Below, in pieces: positions 16,482-25,550 of a DNA stretch of 39,701 nt (position 1 is its first letter; every line of letters starts with the position of its first letter). The notes under the pieces were generated by a model. That model did no database searches, was not told the DNA's origin, and saw only the letters and a program-made list of their open reading frames with translations. This stretch comes from Deltaproteobacteria bacterium ADurb.Bin151 (lineage in GTDB: Bacteria; Desulfobacterota; Syntrophia; Syntrophales; Smithellaceae). Where the stretch lies: contig MWDG01000020.1 of NCBI GenBank assembly GCA_002070455.1, positions 1-39,701 on the forward strand, written 5' to 3'. Made by a program: the position numbers and the translations under genes.

Positions 16482-16832
16482 CGTTCTTCCCTCCGCCATC
16501 ACGAACCATGCGATGAAAGATTCTTTCGCGGCGAACTATAGGAATTTCCTTCCACAGTGTCAAGGTAAAATGCGAAATTCTTCAGCAAAACCGGGGCAGC
16601 GCCTATCCATCGAAAGACTGGATGACCATGATGATTCAGAACAGCACAGGCATGGATACATTGTCGCTGAGGTCAATTATTTGTAGATTTTAACAGAAAA
16701 ATCGTGTATCGGTTTCACCATTATTTACAACAACGGCCCGGCAGGCGTTTTCAACTTGCACGGGAAACCCTGTTTTGAACTATCGGATTCAGATCTGTGA
16801 CTTACTTTCAGGTTGTTAAGGAGAAAACTCAA
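16482..16832. other. Divergent intergenic region between the symporter and purC
   Basis: About 350 bases with no gene I can support. The left side holds the symporter promoter and ribosome site. The right part holds the purC ribosome site (AAGGAG near 16818) and only weak promoter-like sequence, such as TTGCAC near 16755 with TATCGG 19 bases on. No purine riboswitch is apparent to me. A plus-strand open frame crossing 16563-16685 is short and lacks a ribosome site. Confidence 0.6.
16535..16563 (-). promoter_or_regulatory. Near-consensus sigma-70 promoter of the symporter operon
   Basis: On the minus strand TTGACA (16563-16558) is followed by 17 bases and TATAGT (16540-16535). Confidence 0.85.
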
Positions 16833-17666
16833 ATGACGGATAAAAATCTTGTTTACAGAGGCAAATCAAAAGATGTTTTTAACATAACAGAAGGAGCCTA
16901 TACCGGAAAGTATCGTTTTGTCTTCACGGACAGAGCAACCGGTTACGTGGAGAACGGTAAAACCGTTTTTGATCCCGGATATGATGTTGTTGTAGGAGAG
17001 ATCCCGGGCAAAGGGGCCATCGCAAGCAGGTTTGCCACTCATTTCTTCCGCCTGCTCAAGGACAAAGGCATTCCTACGCATTACATTGACACCATCCGCG
17101 AAAATGAAATGATCGTGGAGCCAGCCGTTCCGTTGAGCATGCAGGTGGAAGCACCGGAGTTTCCCGGATCATCGCCGCTTGCGAATCTTGAATTCACCTG
17201 GAGGAACAATGCGACCGGAAGCTTCTGGAGAAGGTATCCTTTCGTAACTCCCTGCAAGAATCTGCACAGGGTGGTCGAGGCATGGACCAAGGGGGACGTC
17301 GACACCCTGATTACACTCGAAGCCCTTGAAGAAACCGGCGCACTGACCAAAGACGAAATTAAACAGAGTGTCGAGCTTGTGAAGGACATTGCCGAAATCG
17401 TTTCGCAGGAATTCACCTCAAAGGACCTCCATGTCATCGACGGCAAATTCGAATTAGGCAGGTTGAAATCAGGAAGCGGGAAAATCGTTTTAATTGATGA
17501 AATATCCCCCGATGTATTGCGTGTGTGCAGGGGATTCTCTCCGGACGCGAAGGGAAACTGTACACTCTACAAACAATGTACAATAACCAATGACGCGGAA
17601 GGAAAAAGAACGATTAAGAATAAAAATCAGGTGTCCGCTTCGGAATTCGTAAGTATTTTTCTCTAA
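16833..17666 (+). CDS. purC: Phosphoribosylaminoimidazole-succinocarboxamide synthase
   Basis: PurC joins aspartate to CAIR using ATP in purine biosynthesis, in the cytosol. The 277-residue protein has the SAICAR synthetase core: YRGKSKDVF (nucleotide loop), FVFTDRATGY, FFRLLKDKGIPTHYIDT, a WRNNATGSFWRRYPF segment in place of the usual VRN..AGS pattern, and the late LIDEISPDVLRVCRG acidic metal site. The ATG at 16833 follows AAGGAG; an in-frame GTG at 16797 is less likely. It overlaps the lytic transglycosylase start by one base, so the pair is cotranscribed. A separate PurF-like gene sits at 28558. Confidence 0.93.
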   Translation: MTDKNLVYRGKSKDVFNITEGAYTGKYRFVFTDRATGYVENGKTVFDPGYDVVVGEIPGKGAIASRFATHFFRLLKDKGIPTHYIDTIRENEMIVEPAVPLSMQVEAPEFPGSSPLANLEFTWRNNATGSFWRRYPFVTPCKNLHRVVEAWTKGDVDTLITLEALEETGALTKDEIKQSVELVKDIAEIVSQEFTSKDLHVIDGKFELGRLKSGSGKIVLIDEISPDVLRVCRGFSPDAKGNCTLYKQCTITNDAEGKRTIKNKNQVSASEFVSIFL

Positions 17667-18769
17667 TGGCTGCAAGCGCAAGCTCCGTCATCGAGGACTG
17701 GTTTCCCAGCGTTTATCATGTGGATATGCATGATTCGTCACGCCAGAAATGTATTGATTTGCTTAAAAGAATCCCTGCAGCCATGAATAAAAGGGCTGTT
17801 TCCCATGGAGTTTCGATTTTGAAAAAAAATTTTTACACGGTGCTTCATCTTACGCTCTGTTTATTGAGCATTACGAGCGCGGCATACACCCATACCGCTT
17901 ATGCTTCGGAAAAGATGTCGCACGGGCAGACAATCATTGAAGCCATCAGGATCTCCGGACCACTTGACTTCTGCGGTGAACCGGTTCCGCTTGACGATCC
18001 GGACGTCAGAGAGCGTCTGGAAAGAGAAATGCTGATTTCACTGGATAACAGCGATGATCTCATTCTCTGGCTCAAAAGAGCCAAACGATTCTTCCCTGTA
18101 ATCGAACGGGTACTGAAAGAAAACGGTTTGCCGGATGATCTGAAATATATCACCATCGCGGAGAGTTCATTGAAGCCGCTGGCGTTTTCTCACAAGGGGG
18201 CTTCGGGACCCTGGCAGTTTATCCCTAGCACCGGCACAAGATACGGGCTGATTGTCGGCAACGACATCGATGAAAGAAGAAATATTTACAAATCAACACC
18301 TGCGGCTGCAAAATACCTTAGAAACCTTTATTCCATGTTTGCTTCCTGGACCCTCGCGGCAGCCGCTTATAATATGGGCGAAAACGGTCTGAGATCGGAA
18401 ATGACGATGCAGCGTGTGGATGATTATTACAAACTATATCTGAACAGTGAAACCAGCAGATACGTTTTTAGGATTCTGGCCGCAAAAATCATCATGTCCA
18501 ATCCGGATAAATTCGGTTATGTTCTGTCCAAAGAAGATTACTATCTGGAAAAACCTTTTGATACCGTGGAACTATCGACTTCCCGTAACGTACCTCTTTA
18601 TGTTATCGCCCGGGCCGCCAATACTCATTTTAAAGTCATTAAAGATTTAAACCCTGAAATCAAGCAATATCACCTGCCCTCCGGATTTCACCGGATTTGC
18701 ATACCACGCGGATCGGCTGACGGTTTTTATGAACGATACGAAAAGTTTCTGACGAACGATTTGCCCTGA
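17666..18769 (+). CDS. Membrane-bound lytic transglycosylase (MltD-like)
   Basis: The 367-residue protein has a membrane-spanning or uncleaved signal segment near residues 57-80 and then an SLT domain. Glu166 in ITIAESSLKPLAFS is the catalytic acid. GASGPWQFIPSTGTRYGL and AAAAYNMGENGLR are the other family motifs. It cleaves the MurNAc-GlcNAc bond of peptidoglycan, forming 1,6-anhydro ends. The last 50 residues (VPLYVIARAANTHFKVI, then DLNPEI) look like a worn LysM domain, as in MltD. The start at 17666 overlaps the purC stop; an internal ATG at 17783 would give a more usual signal anchor and may be the real start. It converges on the carboxypeptidase gene, a second peptidoglycan enzyme. Confidence 0.9.
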   Translation: MAASASSVIEDWFPSVYHVDMHDSSRQKCIDLLKRIPAAMNKRAVSHGVSILKKNFYTVLHLTLCLLSITSAAYTHTAYASEKMSHGQTIIEAIRISGPLDFCGEPVPLDDPDVRERLEREMLISLDNSDDLILWLKRAKRFFPVIERVLKENGLPDDLKYITIAESSLKPLAFSHKGASGPWQFIPSTGTRYGLIVGNDIDERRNIYKSTPAAAKYLRNLYSMFASWTLAAAAYNMGENGLRSEMTMQRVDDYYKLYLNSETSRYVFRILAAKIIMSNPDKFGYVLSKEDYYLEKPFDTVELSTSRNVPLYVIARAANTHFKVIKDLNPEIKQYHLPSGFHRICIPRGSADGFYERYEKFLTNDLP

Positions 18770-18782
18770 AAACAAGGGAGTG

Positions 18783-19634
18783 TCAGCCGCCGGATTGATG
18801 CCCCCTGCTTTTCTCTGCTACCAGGTCAAAGCCGTAATCCAGCATCTTTGTGATCTCCTGCGCACGGATGCGGGCGTTTTTTGCCCCCAGGACAATGGCC
18901 ATTAATCTCATATCGCCGCGCGTGGCCGTTGCAACCAGATGACATCCGGCGGCTTTCACATATCCCGTCTTCAGCCCGTCCACACCGGGATAACTCAGCA
19001 AAAGATCGTTGCGATTACGCAGCACCGCATCGTGGAAGACAAAGATCTCGATGGAATGAATCTGCCGCAGGCTGGGGAAACGATTCAGATAATTCCGTGA
19101 AAGGATGTAGATGTCCCTGACCGTTGTCGTCTGTTGAGTATCCGGGAGTCCGTGAGGATTTACAAAGTGAGTGTGTTTCATCCCCATTTCCCTGGCTTTG
19201 GCATTCATGCGCCGGACAAACTTCTCGACACTTCCGCCAAAATGCTCGGCCAGAGCCAGCGCGGCATCATTGGAAGAGTAAATGGCCATCCCCTTGATCA
19301 GGTCCAACACTTCGCATTGCTCCCCCGGTTCAAACAGGATTTTAGATCCGTTTGTATGAACCGCCTGTTCACTGACGGTAACCAGGTCGGTATAATCAGC
19401 TTTTCCGTTTTCGATGTCTTCTGCTATCAAATAAAGCGACATGATTTTCGACAAAGATGCGGGCTGAATGACCCGTTCTGAATTTTGCTGAAATAGAATT
19501 CTTCCTGTATTCATGTCCACCAGCATTGCCGCTTTCACGGCCAGAGGAGGCATCGGCCGTTCACCGGAAAAGATCACGGCCGGAATCAGCAGAAAACACA
19601 TAACCAATATTAAGCTTTTTTTTATCATTGACAT
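18783..19634 (-). CDS. D-alanyl-D-alanine carboxypeptidase, S11 family
   Basis: A penicillin-binding protein that trims the terminal D-Ala of peptidoglycan stem peptides in the periplasm. The 283-residue protein has a signal peptide (about 1-24) and all three catalytic motifs: SLSK (Ser60 to Lys63), SSN (120-122) and KTG (222-224). It ends soon after the KTG domain, without the usual beta-sandwich and C-terminal amphipathic anchor of DacA-type enzymes, and so is a short S11 form. GGAG seven bases before ATG 19634 supports the start. It lies 22 bases after the acyltransferase gene. Confidence 0.93.
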   Translation of the reverse strand: MSMIKKSLILVMCFLLIPAVIFSGERPMPPLAVKAAMLVDMNTGRILFQQNSERVIQPASLSKIMSLYLIAEDIENGKADYTDLVTVSEQAVHTNGSKILFEPGEQCEVLDLIKGMAIYSSNDAALALAEHFGGSVEKFVRRMNAKAREMGMKHTHFVNPHGLPDTQQTTTVRDIYILSRNYLNRFPSLRQIHSIEIFVFHDAVLRNRNDLLLSYPGVDGLKTGYVKAAGCHLVATATRGDMRLMAIVLGAKNARIRAQEITKMLDYGFDLVAEKSRGHQSGG

Positions 19635-19656
19635 TATTGAACTCCAAAAACGTTGT

Positions 19657-20790
19657 TTAAAGGACCTTCCCTGCTATGGTTCTGCGAAGCAGGGCCGTAA
19701 GCAGCCAGCTTGCCGTCAGTGCGGTAAGAAACGTAATCAGAAATTTGAAGACTGCCGGTATTGGCCCAGTGAGCAGATAGTACTGTGTCCAGGTCACAAA
19801 AACATAATGAAAAATATAAATGCCGTATGCGTTGCCGGTCAGACTATCGGCCAGGTAGTGGGCCTTTTTGAAAAAAGATCGGGCAAACCCCAGTGCGGCA
19901 AGACTGATAAATGTACAGCTGATTGAATACAGGGCCGCCAGAATGGTACTCTTGATCCATGAAGGCATACCTGGCAAGAAAGTCCCTTTTACCAGTATTA
20001 CTCCATGCCCCGCAAAGGCCAAACTTCCCGCAATAATCCAAATCGGCCAATATTTGAGATGATCACGTGACAAAGATTCCCCCAGGTCTCCTGCTCCGAG
20101 AAAAACGCCCATCAGAAACCAGGAAAAATAAAACAGGAGTCTCCACGCCTGAACGTTCAGCGGCCCTACCAGAACAATCCATTGTTCAGGCGGAACGATC
20201 AGGCGAACGGGAATTGTCGTCAGCAGGCTGACTGCCAGGAAAACCACAACCAGATTTCTGGCGGATGAGGCTGTCCAGGATAATTTCTTCATCAGATTGG
20301 GAATAATCTGACAAGTGAAGGCCACAAGGATACAGAAAGCAAGCAAAAGCCAGAGGTACCAGGCCGGTCCCCCCGTCCAGACGTATGGAGCGAAAAAACC
20401 ACGTAAAAAATTACCCTGATCGACTGCATTACTCGATAGCCAGGAAGGGTAATAAGCCAATGGAGCCAGCAGCGTAACAGCAATTACATAAGGAATTCCT
20501 AGGCGTTTTACGCGATCAGATAGAAACAGGCCGGCGCCTTTCCGCATAATCGACGGCGCTACGAACAGCCCGGATATCAGGAACATCAGGGCCATGAAAA
20601 ACATGTCGTTCCAGGATATAATCAGGTCAAGAGGCATCCAACGGACCGAATCAACAACCGGTGCAGTGGATCGCATGTAATGTTCAGGATCATAATGACT
20701 GAAGGTTGTGTAGGCAAGAGCGGCGTGATGAGCAACAACCAGTACGGTAACACTGCTTCGTAAATAGTCAATCGCAATATCACGATTCAA
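19657..20790 (-). CDS. Acyltransferase 3 family membrane protein
   Basis: A 377-residue integral membrane protein with about ten helices. It starts NRDIAIDYLRSSVTVLVVAH, where the conserved Arg and the His in the first helix fit the acyltransferase 3 family, which transfers acetyl or other acyl groups to surface sugars. FLISGLFVAPSIMRK and the loop RVKRLGIPYVIAV follow the family pattern. I place the start at TTG 20790, seven bases after GGAG. The open frame runs to 20955, but that part overlaps the Cys-rich gene and looks non-coding. The acceptor is unknown. It probably shares a transcript with the carboxypeptidase, hinting at an envelope role. Confidence 0.85.
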   Translation of the reverse strand: MNRDIAIDYLRSSVTVLVVAHHAALAYTTFSHYDPEHYMRSTAPVVDSVRWMPLDLIISWNDMFFMALMFLISGLFVAPSIMRKGAGLFLSDRVKRLGIPYVIAVTLLAPLAYYPSWLSSNAVDQGNFLRGFFAPYVWTGGPAWYLWLLLAFCILVAFTCQIIPNLMKKLSWTASSARNLVVVFLAVSLLTTIPVRLIVPPEQWIVLVGPLNVQAWRLLFYFSWFLMGVFLGAGDLGESLSRDHLKYWPIWIIAGSLAFAGHGVILVKGTFLPGMPSWIKSTILAALYSISCTFISLAALGFARSFFKKAHYLADSLTGNAYGIYIFHYVFVTWTQYYLLTGPIPAVFKFLITFLTALTASWLLTALLRRTIAGKVL

Positions 20791-20812
20791 AGGTTTTCTC
20801 CGGTTTTGGACA

Positions 20813-21094
20813 TTAGGGCTCAGATTGTGACCAGCAATCACTCCATTCAGAAGGAGACTCTCCTTCCGACTTGCAGGTGGCGACACAGGCTTCCAATTCA
20901 ACGGCACATAATCTTCTGTCCGGATTGATGTTAAAACAGGCTTGAGTCTTTGCATTGCAGCAACTGATGCAATTCTTCACTCTTTCATCGAGTTCCTCTT
21001 CCTGTGCAATGGAGACGCCTGTAAAAGAGAAGAGCGAAAAAGACAGGATCATGAAAAAACAGAATATATGAAATATTTTTATCTTACAATTCAT
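20813..21094 (-). CDS. Small secreted Cys-rich protein, unknown function
   Basis: A 93-residue protein with a strong signal peptide (hydrophobic residues 7-28, ending SIAQ). The mature part of about 60 residues is rich in cysteine, with the pattern CxxCC-x6-C-x9-C-x6-C-x3-C-x12-C, eight cysteines suited to disulfides or metal binding. Two helices bearing these Cys pairs would give a disulfide-linked hairpin. I choose ATG 21094, eight bases after GAGG; another ATG lies at 21100. The frame extends upstream into tRNA-Pro, which cannot be coding. It follows the tRNA by about 90 bases. Confidence 0.75.
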   Translation of the reverse strand: MNCKIKIFHIFCFFMILSFSLFSFTGVSIAQEEELDERVKNCISCCNAKTQACFNINPDRRLCAVELEACVATCKSEGESPSEWSDCWSQSEP

Positions 21095-21186
21095 ATACAT
21101 AGCCTCATTTTTATAATATATTACATTAATCCTTTTTTCCGTTTCTTTGATTGATTTCTTCTGCTCATTTTCCTTTTTGATATTAC

Positions 21187-21263
21187 TGGTCGGGGCGGCA
21201 GGATTTGAACCTGCGACATCTTGCTCCCAAAGCAAGCGCGCTACCAAGCTGCGCTACGCCCCG
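21187..21263 (-). tRNA. tRNA-Pro (anticodon TGG)
   Basis: On the minus strand the acceptor stem CGGGGCG pairs with CGCCCCG, the anticodon loop is TTTGGGA within a CTTGC/GCAAG stem, the T arm is GCAGG-TTCAAAT-CCTGC, and the discriminator A is followed by an encoded CCA. It lies 6 bases after the rdgB stop, so it is probably processed from the amidase-rph-rdgB transcript. Confidence 0.97.
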
Positions 21264-21269
21264 ATTATT

Positions 21270-21863
21270 TTATTTTGTTATAGACCCCAGATAATCTTTC
21301 AGCTTTGCAAACGCCTGACCCCGGTGGCTGACCTTGTTTTTTATATCCGGAGACAACTCGGCTGCTGTTTTATTCAATTCAGGACAGAAAAAAATCGGAT
21401 CGTATCCGAACCCTTTGTCTCCCCTGCTTTCATCTATGATTATACCTTGCCAGCGTGCTTCAAACGAATGATAATTTCCATTAGTTTCGAACAGCACCAA
21501 CGCACAACAAAAAGATGCTCCTCTTTTCTCAAGGGGCACTTCTTTTAACCGGTCCAGCAGTCTGGCGTTATTCTCATCGTCTGTCGCGCTTTCGCCTGCA
21601 TAACGTGCTGAATAAATTCCGGGCTCTCCCCCCAGAGCATCCACCTCCAGACCGGAATCATCCGCCAGAACAGTTTCGCCCGTAAATTCTGATATAATTT
21701 TAGCTTTTTTAAAAGCATTTTCCAGATAAGTTTTACCATCCTCTATAATTTCCGGCAATGATTCAAAATGGTTCAAAGACATCAATTCCACTTCCATGGA
21801 GGAGAGCATTTCACTGATTTCTTTGACTTTTCCCTCATTTTTCGTTGCAAAAACCATTTTCAT
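21270..21863 (-). CDS. rdgB: XTP/dITP diphosphatase
   Basis: A housecleaning enzyme that hydrolyses the non-canonical nucleotides XTP and dITP to monophosphates, keeping them out of DNA and RNA. The 197-residue protein has TKNEGK (7-12), [12 protein letters not shown] (68-79), [10 protein letters not shown] (81-90), FGYDPIFF and SHRGQAF, all family motifs for substrate and magnesium binding. Its start overlaps the rph stop by 4 bases. The rph-rdgB pairing is common in bacteria. Confidence 0.97.
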   Translation of the reverse strand: MKMVFATKNEGKVKEISEMLSSMEVELMSLNHFESLPEIIEDGKTYLENAFKKAKIISEFTGETVLADDSGLEVDALGGEPGIYSARYAGESATDDENNARLLDRLKEVPLEKRGASFCCALVLFETNGNYHSFEARWQGIIIDESRGDKGFGYDPIFFCPELNKTAAELSPDIKNKVSHRGQAFAKLKDYLGSITK

Positions 21864-22591
21864 GAACGGATTTCACCCACTATCTGCTTTTGCAAGGCAA
21901 TGATCCGCTCGATGCCTTCTGTCGCAAGGGCAGTCATCCGGTTCATCTGCCCAAGGCTAAACGGCATATGTTCAGCCGTTCCCTGAACTTCGATGAATAA
22001 ACCCGCGCCTGTCATGACAAAATTCATATCCACGTCAGCTTGAGAATCTTCCTCATACTCCAGGTCCAGCAATACTTGATCTTGAACTATTCCGACGCTG
22101 ACTGCTGAAACAAAATCCTTTACGGGAATTTGGCTGATCAATCCCTGCCCAACCATGTGTTTAAAAAGATCGACCAGTGCCACAAAAGCACCGGTAATGG
22201 AGGCGGTTCGGGTCCCACCATCCGCCTGAATAACATCACAGTCGATATAGATGGTTCTTTCACCAAATGCGGTTAAATCCGTTACGGCCCGAAGCGATCT
22301 GCCGATGAGTCTCTGTATTTCATGGGTTCTGCCCCCTTGCTTGCCCCGCACGGATTCCCGTGTTGAACGGGTCTGCGTGGACATGGGCAGCATGGAATAC
22401 TCGGCGGTGAGCCAGCCCTTCCCTGTATTTTTTAGAAAAGCTGCTGTTTTCTCTTCCAGTGACGCGGCGCAAAGCACTTTCGTATTGCCGAACTCAACCA
22501 TTACGGAACCCGGAACATTGTTCAAATAATGGTTGACCATGCTCACCGGTCGCAGTTCATCAAATTTTCGACCCTGATTTCTCTTAAACAC
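21860..22591 (-). CDS. rph: Ribonuclease PH
   Basis: A phosphorolytic 3'-5' exonuclease that trims tRNA 3' ends. The 243-residue protein has the family features [17 protein letters not shown], the Arg-rich [18 protein letters not shown] stretch, [15 protein letters not shown], and the phosphate-site and acidic metal residues in [16 protein letters not shown]. It normally forms a hexamer. Seven bases separate it from the amidase gene upstream. A tRNA-Pro lies in the same transcript downstream, a suitable substrate for trimming. Confidence 0.97.
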   Translation of the reverse strand: MFKRNQGRKFDELRPVSMVNHYLNNVPGSVMVEFGNTKVLCAASLEEKTAAFLKNTGKGWLTAEYSMLPMSTQTRSTRESVRGKQGGRTHEIQRLIGRSLRAVTDLTAFGERTIYIDCDVIQADGGTRTASITGAFVALVDLFKHMVGQGLISQIPVKDFVSAVSVGIVQDQVLLDLEYEEDSQADVDMNFVMTGAGLFIEVQGTAEHMPFSLGQMNRMTALATEGIERIIALQKQIVGEIRS

Positions 22592-22598
22592 ATCTCTC

Positions 22599-23291
22599 CT
22601 AAAAGAAGGATTTTATACTTTTGGCCAGCGCCCTGGCGATGTCTTTTTGAGTCTTGCCGGATGCCAGTTTCTTGTTTTCTTCAGGATTTGTGGCAAAGCC
22701 CAGTTCAACCGCCAGCACGGGCAGTTCGAGGTTATCGGCCAGCGGCACATGAGCTTCCCTGAGACCTCTGCCTTTCCTTGGGAATAAAACATCAAGATTT
22801 TTTTGCACCAGACGTGACAACCGCACAGTATCATTTAAATATTTATTTTCATTGCCAGTGTCACCTTTTTTTGTTTTCTTTTTTAAGGCTTCGTTTTTCT
22901 CCTGAAAGCCCGGATAATACATTTCAAATCCCGATGAGGTCTTGCCAAAACCTGCGTTGATGTGCAATGTTAACACCAGAGCAGGCCGTGTTTTTTTAAT
23001 ATATTTTTGCCGCTCAGCCACCGTCATGGTTTTGTCCGAATCACGGGTTAAAATTACTTCCATATCTGCGTTCCCGGCCAGTTCCTTTTTCAGCTCCCGG
23101 GCAATGGCAAGGGTTAAATCCTTCTCAGGAGTCTTGTCAACACTGATAACCCCCACATCCTCCCCGCCGTGGGCGGGATCAATGACCACAACATGCTTTA
23201 CCGTTTGTGCATGAAGCAATGCCATCGGGAAACACATTATGAGGACTGAAAATAAGATCACTGAATATTTTTTACATGTGCCCAATATCAT
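22599..23291 (-). CDS. N-acetylmuramoyl-L-alanine amidase, Amidase_3 type
   Basis: This zinc enzyme cleaves the amide bond between MurNAc and the stem peptide, acting in the periplasm. The 230-residue protein has a signal peptide (about 1-28), then [14 protein letters not shown] (first zinc His), LTLHINAGF (later zinc His) and [11 protein letters not shown] (catalytic Glu). The mature domain is a bare catalytic unit with no AMIN or LysM targeting domain. It is the first gene of the unit leading into rph, rdgB and tRNA-Pro and has a good promoter at 23337-23364. Confidence 0.92.
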   Translation of the reverse strand: MILGTCKKYSVILFSVLIMCFPMALLHAQTVKHVVVIDPAHGGEDVGVISVDKTPEKDLTLAIARELKKELAGNADMEVILTRDSDKTMTVAERQKYIKKTRPALVLTLHINAGFGKTSSGFEMYYPGFQEKNEALKKKTKKGDTGNENKYLNDTVRLSRLVQKNLDVLFPRKGRGLREAHVPLADNLELPVLAVELGFATNPEENKKLASGKTQKDIARALAKSIKSFF

Positions 23292-23336
23292 CTTATCAAA
23301 TTCTCCTGTTATCTGACCCTGCTCAAATTGCGCCTG

Positions 23337-23364
23337 CTTATAGCAGAGTGGATTGGTTTGTCAA
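23337..23364 (-). promoter_or_regulatory. Sigma-70-type promoter of the amidase-rph-rdgB-tRNA unit
   Basis: On the minus strand TTGACA (23364-23359), a 16-base spacer and TATAAG (23342-23337) precede the ATG at 23291, with GGAG shortly before it. Confidence 0.75.
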
Positions 23365-23387
23365 CATCCAAATTGTTTTAACGGTCT

Positions 23388-25532
23388 TCAGGCTTTGCGG
23401 ATCCTTTCAATGGATCTGACAACTTTTAACTGACGGATAGCGGAAAAAATAGAATTGAGCTGATGCAAATCATAAACGTCAATGATAAAACTACAGGTCG
23501 CAATCATGTCTGTTGTCTCCACCTGGGCATAGCTGATATTAACGTCAAACGAGGAGATCACGGAGCTGACTTCTGTCAAAACCCCTTTACGATCATTGCA
23601 TACAACTTTGATATGCACGGGATAAGCGTGTTTCTGACGAAGATCCCAGTTGACGTCAACAATCCTCTCAATATCCAGTTTTTTTAAGTGTGGACAATTC
23701 TGTGTGTGTACCGTAATTCCCCGCCCTCGTGAAATATAGCCGGAGATTTCATCACCGGGGATCGGATTACAGCATTTGGCAAACTTGACCATCACGTCAT
23801 CAATGCCGGTAAGACTGATACCCAGCGAAGGAGCAACAGACTTCTTTCTGGTTTTTTCCGGCAGTTTCTCACTTCCTTTTGGCACTTCCGCGGGCACCAG
23901 AAAGGAATTAACAACTTGCCTGGGGGAAATCCGGCCGTAACCCACCTGTGAGATCAAATCATCCAGCGTTGCAAGTGAATGCTCTGCCAGGATTTTCTTC
24001 ATTTCGTCCGATTTGACACAGGATGAATATTTCAGGTTGTTTCTCTTAAATTCCTTGTCCAGCAAATCTCTGCCGAGCGCCTGGGAACTGTTCTTTTCTT
24101 CCAGGTTGATCCAGTTGCGAATCTTGGAAATCGCACGGGAGGTCACTACAAATTTCAGCCAGTCTTTACTGGGATGATGCCCGGCCTGTGTGATAATTTC
24201 GATCTGATCACCGTTTTGCAGCTGATAACGCAGCGGCACGATGTTGCGATTTACTTTTGCACCGATACACTGATTCCCGACATCGGTATGGATGCTGTAG
24301 GCAAAATCGATGGGCGTTGCACCTTTGGGAAATGTTTTCACATCGCCATGGGGCGTAAATACATACACATCTTCGGGAAAAAGCGCCATTTTCAGATTGG
24401 ACATGAACTCTTTAGGATTCTTGATATCCTGCTGGATTTCCAGCGCCTCGCGCAGCTTCTTGATCTGAGTATCTTCATCATCCTGAAATGCCCGCCCTTC
24501 CTTGTATCGCCAGTGAGCAGCAATTCCTTTTTCCGCCCATTCATGCATGCCCCTCGTCCTGATCTGGATTTCAACTCTTTCCCCGTGCGGACCGATCACA
24601 GCCGTGTGCAGGGATTGATAGTTATTGGGCTTGGGCATGGCAATGTAATCTTTAAACCGGCCGGGAATCGGTTTCCATAAGGCATGAACAATACTGAGTG
24701 CTTCATAGCATGTTTTTTCCTTGTCCGAATCAAGGATAATGCGGAAAGCGATGACGTCATAAACCTCATCGAAATCGATATGCTGTTCATGCATCTTTCT
24801 GTAAATGCCATACAGGTGTTTCGCTCTTCCTTCGACTTCACCCTGAATCGAAACTTTGACCAGCTCCTGAAAAATGATGTTTTTTACTTCTTCCGTGTAG
24901 AGATATCTGGATTCATTGGATTTGGCCACCCTGGTTTTAATTTCGTCGTAGGCTTCCGGAGAAAGATACTGAAATGCAAGGTCTTCCAGTTCCATCTTCA
25001 TCCAGTTGATGCCTAACCGGTTGGCCAGCGGAGCATAGACATCCATGGTCTCCCTTGCAATATAAACCCGCCTGTCCGGCTTCTGGTACTGAAGGGTCCT
25101 CATGTTATGAATACGGTCAGCCAGCCTGACCATCAGGATACGAATATCCGATGACATGGCCAGTATCATTTTACGGAAATTTTCCGCCTGTCTTTCTTCC
25201 TGGGAACCGAATGAAATACGGCTCAGCTTGGTAAGTCCGCTCACCAGGAAAGATACATCCTTGCCAAATTCCCGCTCAATTTGTTCCTTGGTGGTCAGGG
25301 TATCTTCAATGGTGTCATGCAGGAGTCCGCTGATGATCGTCGCAGAATCCAGCTTCATGTCGACCAGGATACCGGCCACTTCCATGGGGTGCGTGAGATA
25401 AGGCTCACCGGACAAACGGACCTGTCCCTGGTGCACCGTGGCAGAATAAATATAAGCCTTCTGAATCATTTCCAGCTCTTCAGCCGTCAGATAGGTTTGC
25501 GCTTTGTCAAGAATGTCATTGATTCTCAGCAT
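23388..25532 (-). CDS. rel: Bifunctional (p)ppGpp synthetase/hydrolase
   Basis: It makes and degrades the stringent-response alarmone (p)ppGpp. The 714-residue protein has an intact HD hydrolase domain (HDxxED at residues 72-77, LLHDTIED). The synthetase domain has RFKDYIAMPKPNNYQSLHT; the basic RxKD motif marks bifunctional Rel/SpoT rather than RelA-only enzymes. A TGS domain (VYVFTPHGDVKTFPKGATP), a zinc-finger-like CCNPIPGD segment and a C-terminal ACT domain (about 640-712) follow. It begins 18 bases after proS, coupling the stringent factor with a tRNA charging enzyme in one operon. Confidence 0.96.
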   Translation of the reverse strand: MLRINDILDKAQTYLTAEELEMIQKAYIYSATVHQGQVRLSGEPYLTHPMEVAGILVDMKLDSATIISGLLHDTIEDTLTTKEQIEREFGKDVSFLVSGLTKLSRISFGSQEERQAENFRKMILAMSSDIRILMVRLADRIHNMRTLQYQKPDRRVYIARETMDVYAPLANRLGINWMKMELEDLAFQYLSPEAYDEIKTRVAKSNESRYLYTEEVKNIIFQELVKVSIQGEVEGRAKHLYGIYRKMHEQHIDFDEVYDVIAFRIILDSDKEKTCYEALSIVHALWKPIPGRFKDYIAMPKPNNYQSLHTAVIGPHGERVEIQIRTRGMHEWAEKGIAAHWRYKEGRAFQDDEDTQIKKLREALEIQQDIKNPKEFMSNLKMALFPEDVYVFTPHGDVKTFPKGATPIDFAYSIHTDVGNQCIGAKVNRNIVPLRYQLQNGDQIEIITQAGHHPSKDWLKFVVTSRAISKIRNWINLEEKNSSQALGRDLLDKEFKRNNLKYSSCVKSDEMKKILAEHSLATLDDLISQVGYGRISPRQVVNSFLVPAEVPKGSEKLPEKTRKKSVAPSLGISLTGIDDVMVKFAKCCNPIPGDEISGYISRGRGITVHTQNCPHLKKLDIERIVDVNWDLRQKHAYPVHIKVVCNDRKGVLTEVSSVISSFDVNISYAQVETTDMIATCSFIIDVYDLHQLNSIFSAIRQLKVVRSIERIRKA

Positions 25533-25550
25533 GAAATTTACCGGTTATCC

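Noticed and set aside
16474..16686. Plus-strand open frame in the symporter-purC gap
   Set aside because: It begins inside the symporter gene in antisense and crosses the symporter promoter, with no ribosome site.
21147..21548. Plus-strand open frame containing [20 protein letters not shown]
   Set aside because: This peptide is the well-known false protein made by reading across a tRNA gene on the opposite strand; it overlaps tRNA-Pro and rdgB.
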